From Acidobacteriota bacterium (GTDB lineage: Bacteria; Acidobacteriota; Blastocatellia; Pyrinomonadales; Pyrinomonadaceae), in the NCBI GenBank assembly GCA_003222855.1, contig QHXH01000197.1, positions 1 to 5,986 of the forward strand: a stretch of 5,986 nucleotides of DNA, read 5' to 3'. Below the pieces are notes generated by a model that worked only from the letters and a program-made list of their open reading frames with translations, was not told where the DNA came from and searched no databases. Shown in pieces: positions 5,723 to 5,986 of this stretch (position 1 is the first letter of the stretch; every line of letters starts with the position of its first letter). The position numbers were made by a program, and so were the translations under genes.

Positions 5723-5986
5723 ATGGCAGACAGCAGAGTCAACCACTTCGACCTCGACTGGTGGGTAATTCAGAAACGCGCGATTTATGTCGCGGCGCTG
5801 ACGCTCGTGTTGTGCGCGATAGCGGCGGGCGGCGCGCTTTATGTTTGGAAGTACGGCAATCCTTTAAGGAACGTGGCGCTGAAATCGGATGCCCTAGCGG
5901 GCGCTCGCTTTATGTCTTATGAAGGCGACGTGCGCGTGATTCGCTCGGCCACTCGACAAGTCGTCGTCGCTAACAATGACATTCAA
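5723..5986 (+). CDS. N-terminal part of a FecR-like membrane protein (runs off the window)
   Basis: From ATG 5723 the frame stays open for 88 codons to the last base of the window, with no stop. The product starts MADSRVNHFDLDWWVIQKRA, then has one membrane segment at about 21-42 (IYVAALTLVLCAIAAGGALY followed by VW). After KYGNPL it reads AGARFMSYEGDVRVIRSATR (59-78). The pattern G-x-R-F-x-S-x-E-G-D-V-x-V-I-R is the usual opening of a FecR domain in proteins with a cytoplasmic N-terminus and a periplasmic FecR domain. Many such proteins outside the classical iron-sensing systems have no known role. AGGA (5717-5720) before the ATG is a ribosome site that sits unusually close. The start, membrane segment and frame are clear; the FecR call rests on about 25 residues because the domain is cut off. 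Confidence 0.7.
   Translation, partial: MADSRVNHFDLDWWVIQKRAIYVAALTLVLCAIAAGGALYVWKYGNPLRNVALKSDALAGARFMSYEGDVRVIRSATRQVVVANNDIQ

Noticed and set aside
5671..5922. 83-residue + strand open frame near the window end
   Set aside because: It overlaps the FecR-like frame from ATG 5723 in a different phase. Its translation is Arg/Gly-rich with no domain, whereas the 5723 frame has a membrane segment and a FecR-like motif.

Overview
The window looks like chromosomal sequence from a free-living bacterium of moderate G+C. All recognisable genes are on the + strand. My best guess is a soil Acidobacteriota, perhaps Blastocatellia-like. The reasons are a secreted S9 peptidase, a membrane-anchored PHP-fold protein, a FecR-like membrane protein start, and intergenic gaps filled with short GC-rich palindromes. 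This is inference from general familiarity; no marker gene is present.

Layout. At 2-88 is the C-terminal tail of a gene resembling a RelE/ParE toxin. Twelve bases later, in the same frame, a GTG-started PLP-dependent aromatic-amino-acid-type decarboxylase begins (101-1519). It keeps its catalytic residues but appears to lack about 23 residues of the C-terminal domain. A secreted S9 prolyl-oligopeptidase-family peptidase follows (1697 or 1715 to 3898). Next come a small Dabb (stress-responsive A/B barrel) protein (4002-4292) and a membrane-anchored PHP-domain protein (4414-5610). The window ends inside a FecR-like gene (5723-5986+) that has no stop codon here.

The most unusual content is between the genes. 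Three consecutive gaps (1520-1696, 3899-4001, 4293-4413) are each largely filled by a cluster of perfect or near-perfect short hairpins. Each cluster is bracketed by an outer inverted repeat: 24 nt with 22 matches in the first, 7 nt perfect in the other two. The hairpins have different sequences but the same design, mostly a 5-9 bp stem with a 3-4 nt loop. None has the T-tract of a classical intrinsic terminator. A further 9-bp-stem hairpin straddles the stop codon of the PHP gene.

How the genes work together: I see no known pathway. The toxin-like tail and the decarboxylase are close enough to share a transcript. The other genes are separated by the palindrome clusters and may be separate or loosely coupled units. 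Three products (S9 peptidase, PHP protein, FecR-like protein) appear to be exported or membrane-anchored. I found no tRNA, rRNA, CRISPR array, transposase or defence system.
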